From contig DDIS01000120.1 in NCBI GenBank assembly GCA_002338615.1, positions 3,981-12,100 on the forward strand: a DNA stretch of 8,120 bases, given 5' to 3'. The notes below the pieces were generated by a model. It saw nothing but the letters and a program-made list of their open reading frames with translations, made no database searches and was not told the origin of the DNA. Both the position numbers and the translations under genes were made by a program. Source of the stretch: Proteobacteria bacterium UBA1844 (GTDB lineage: Bacteria > Pseudomonadota > Gammaproteobacteria > Steroidobacterales > Woeseiaceae). Below are positions 5,843-8,120 of this stretch, one piece after another (the stretch's first letter is position 1; each line of letters starts with the position of its first letter).

Positions 5843-8072
5843 GCGTACCTCGTTGCACCGTGAACTTGATCGCCGGCAATTCATTGTTGCCGGAATCGGA
5901 TTGGCAGGAAGCTTCGTCATCGGGCTACCAGCACGCCAGGCTGTTGGCGACGATACGGATTTAAGACTCGGCTACTTCATCGAAATACTGGAAGACGGCC
6001 GCGTGATCATCGGTAGCAACCAGCCGGAAATTGGCCAGGGGGTCCGCACGGCACTGCCCATGCTGGTCGCGGAGGAGCTGGGCGTTGACTGGGAGCGGGT
6101 CAGTGTTCGCTCGATGCCACTCGGCCTTGTTAAAACGGCCGACGGATACGGTTGGAAATACGGCGGACAGGGCGTTGGAGGCAGTACGGGCCTCACCGAA
6201 AACTGGCAGTTCATGCGCGAGGTCGGTGCCCTCGCCCGGATGCAGCTCATACAGGCGGCTGCCAATCGCTGGGGCGTTGCAGCGGCAAGCTGCAGCGCGG
6301 ATGCGGGATACGTCAGCTGTGACTCGAAGCATGAAAGTATCGCTTTCAGCGACCTTGTGTCGGATGCAGCAGCGCTGCCGACGCCTGCAACTGCACCCGC
6401 ACTGAAAGCGATGGATAAATTTCAGATCCTGGGCAAGCGCCATGACAATGTCGATGCACTGGATATCGTGACAGGCAAGGTGCGCTACGGCATCGATACC
6501 CGCGAACCCGACATGCGCTACGCCGTGATTGCCCGCAGCCCATGGCTCAATGGCTATCCAAAACGCTTTAACGACGAGGCGGCACGCAAGGTCGCCGGCG
6601 TTCTCGACGTGTTCGAGATCAATGGGCCCGCCGCTGGCGAACCCTACCAGATCCTGGCCAGTGGTATCGCCGTGGTCGCAAGTTCAACCTGGGCCGCCAT
6701 AAAAGGACGTGATGCACTGGAGGTTGAGTGGGACAAGGGGCCCAATGCCAATGACAGCTCGGAAAGGTTCTGGCGCGAGAACGCCACCATGCTGGATGGC
6801 AAAGGCCAGGTTGTACTCGATGATGGCAACTTCGATGAGGCGATCGCCAACGCAGAGCTTGTGGTCGAACATCGATACGAAGTGCCGTTTGTAAATCACG
6901 CACCGCTTGAGCCTCAGAATTGCTATGCCTTTGTGCAAAATGATCAATGTCACATTATCGCGCCGACACAGATGCCTGCCGGTGCGTCACGGGCCGCTGC
7001 CTGGGCGACAGGGCTGGATCGCGATGTGATCCGGGTCGATTTCACACGCTCGGGTGGGGGATTCGGTCGTCGTTTAACAAATGACTACGTCGCCGAAGCC
7101 GCGTTGATTTCCAAGCACACGGGTTGGCCGATCAAGTTACAGTGGACGCGCGAAGACGACGTCAAAAATGATTTTTATCGACCCGCGGGCCTGCACGAAA
7201 TGAAAGCCGGCATCGACAGCGACGGCAAGCTAAGCGCATGGACCCAGCGGCTCGCAAGTGCCAGCAAGTACTACCGCCGTCCCGACATGCCCGATGAAAA
7301 CCTGTGGGAGGCGGAACTTTATCCGGACGATTTTCCACGGCGCATCGTCGGCAATCTGCGGCTCGAATATTTTCACAATACCATTGGCATACCCCGTGGT
7401 TCATGGCGCGCACCGGCGCATACCGCGAACGCCTGGGTGGTGCAGAGTTTCCTCGATGAGATTGCGCACGCAAGTGGTCGGGACCCGCTTCAATTCAGGC
7501 TCGAACTGTACGGCAAGGAACGTGAGCTTGAGTACGGCGGCCACGGCGGCCCGACTTTTAACCCGGGCCGCCTCAGTCGCTTGTTGAGCTTTGTTGCGCA
7601 ACGCATTGACTACGGCGCAGCACTGCCGGAAGGGCATGGTATCGGGCTTGCATCACATTTCACATTTGGTGGCTATGCAGCGCATGCAATGGAGGTATCG
7701 GTCTCTGAAAGTGGTGATCTCAAAATCGAGCGTATCGTTGCAGCGATCGATTGCGGCTACGCCGTGCACCCGAACGCCGTCGAGGCGCAATTGCAGGGTG
7801 GCACGGTTGACGGCATCAGTACGGCTCTTGGGCTGGAAATAACCGTCAGGGACGGGCAGATTGAACAGAGCAACTTCAACGACTACCCGCTCGCTCGAAT
7901 TGCCGCATTCCCGAGCAGGTTCGAGGCGCATATCCTGCCTTACGATGATATCCCGACCGGCGTTGGCGAGATCGGTATACCGACCGCAGCGCCTGCACTC
8001 ACCAACGCCATCTTCGCGGCCTCGGGCAAACGGATTCGACGGTTGCCGATCAAGGACCAGCTGCGCAGCTGA
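5832..8072 (+). CDS. Molybdenum hydroxylase large subunit, molybdopterin-binding (IorB-like), Tat-exported
   Basis: This 746-residue catalytic subunit is of the isoquinoline 1-oxidoreductase beta (IorB) type, which binds molybdopterin cytosine dinucleotide in known members and hydroxylates heterocycles or oxidises aldehydes. The N-terminus has a twin-arginine signal ([14 protein letters not shown], 13-26), so the mature enzyme is probably periplasmic. Motifs in order: [12 protein letters not shown] (66-77) and [10 protein letters not shown] (111-120); the a/b hammerhead domain (about 205-300); NHAPLEPQN (355-363); SGGGFGRR (407-414); [11 protein letters not shown] (521-531); and GVGEIGIP (710-717) with the expected catalytic Glu713. 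The GQG block comes before the hammerhead, as in IorB and unlike xanthine dehydrogenase, where it comes after. Length is normal for the family. No FAD subunit is present in the window, so electrons probably go to a cytochrome or similar carrier. The true substrate is unknown. Confidence 0.93.
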   Translation: METKRTSLHRELDRRQFIVAGIGLAGSFVIGLPARQAVGDDTDLRLGYFIEILEDGRVIIGSNQPEIGQGVRTALPMLVAEELGVDWERVSVRSMPLGLVKTADGYGWKYGGQGVGGSTGLTENWQFMREVGALARMQLIQAAANRWGVAAASCSADAGYVSCDSKHESIAFSDLVSDAAALPTPATAPALKAMDKFQILGKRHDNVDALDIVTGKVRYGIDTREPDMRYAVIARSPWLNGYPKRFNDEAARKVAGVLDVFEINGPAAGEPYQILASGIAVVASSTWAAIKGRDALEVEWDKGPNANDSSERFWRENATMLDGKGQVVLDDGNFDEAIANAELVVEHRYEVPFVNHAPLEPQNCYAFVQNDQCHIIAPTQMPAGASRAAAWATGLDRDVIRVDFTRSGGGFGRRLTNDYVAEAALISKHTGWPIKLQWTREDDVKNDFYRPAGLHEMKAGIDSDGKLSAWTQRLASASKYYRRPDMPDENLWEAELYPDDFPRRIVGNLRLEYFHNTIGIPRGSWRAPAHTANAWVVQSFLDEIAHASGRDPLQFRLELYGKERELEYGGHGGPTFNPGRLSRLLSFVAQRIDYGAALPEGHGIGLASHFTFGGYAAHAMEVSVSESGDLKIERIVAAIDCGYAVHPNAVEAQLQGGTVDGISTALGLEITVRDGQIEQSNFNDYPLARIAAFPSRFEAHILPYDDIPTGVGEIGIPTAAPALTNAIFAASGKRIRRLPIKDQLRS

Positions 8073-8120
8073 TATCAATCGTTTTGCTCACAGCATATAT
8101 CCTGCCGTGACACGAGCGCG

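Noticed and set aside
5054..5920. 288-codon minus-strand ORF antisense to the small hydroxylase subunit
   Set aside because: Most of it is the reverse of a confident coding gene, and its composition (many Arg, Cys, His) is typical of a GC-rich shadow frame. Only the intergenic part is kept as a tentative DoxX-like relic.
8073..8120. Last 48 bases as a regulatory region or new gene start
   Set aside because: Too short to judge; no ORF start with a ribosome site and no hairpin with a T-run was seen.

Overview
The window looks like chromosomal DNA of a Gram-negative bacterium, most likely a gammaproteobacterium. Evidence for this is a ydbH-ynbE-ydbL cluster, several lipoprotein and periplasmic signals, an OmpA-type peptidoglycan-binding domain and a rather GC-rich, compact layout. 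The genus cannot be fixed from the sequence. No rRNA, tRNA, CRISPR array, intact insertion sequence or phage gene was seen.

Layout. (1) Positions 1-3019, plus strand: the ydbH (5' end cut off by the window), ynbE and ydbL genes. Together they form the YdbH-YnbE intermembrane bridge for phospholipid transport plus its small periplasmic partner. (2) Positions 3024-4951, minus strand: in transcription order, an OmpA-domain protein with a BON-like N-terminal region, a small GlsB/YeaQ-type membrane protein, and a META-domain (HslJ-like) lipoprotein. This set faces ydbL tail to tail with only 4 bases between stops. (3) Positions 4952-5362: a 411-base divergent intergenic region with a GC-rich hairpin and a possible decayed DoxX-like gene. 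(4) Positions 5363-8072, plus strand: two overlapping genes for a molybdenum hydroxylase of the isoquinoline 1-oxidoreductase (IorAB) type. The small subunit carries two [2Fe-2S] clusters. The large molybdopterin subunit carries a twin-arginine signal, so the enzyme probably works in the periplasm.

Taken together, most of the window serves the cell envelope: lipid traffic between membranes, peptidoglycan attachment, small stress-type envelope proteins and a periplasmic oxidoreductase. I found no convincing new system. The points most worth a second look are a Lys in place of the conserved peptidoglycan-binding Arg in the OmpA-type domain, the six-cysteine layout of the same protein, the permuted cofactor motifs and Tat signal of the hydroxylase, short ORFs that run into or sit just before three start sites, a tandem GGGGTCA motif, and the DoxX-like remnant.
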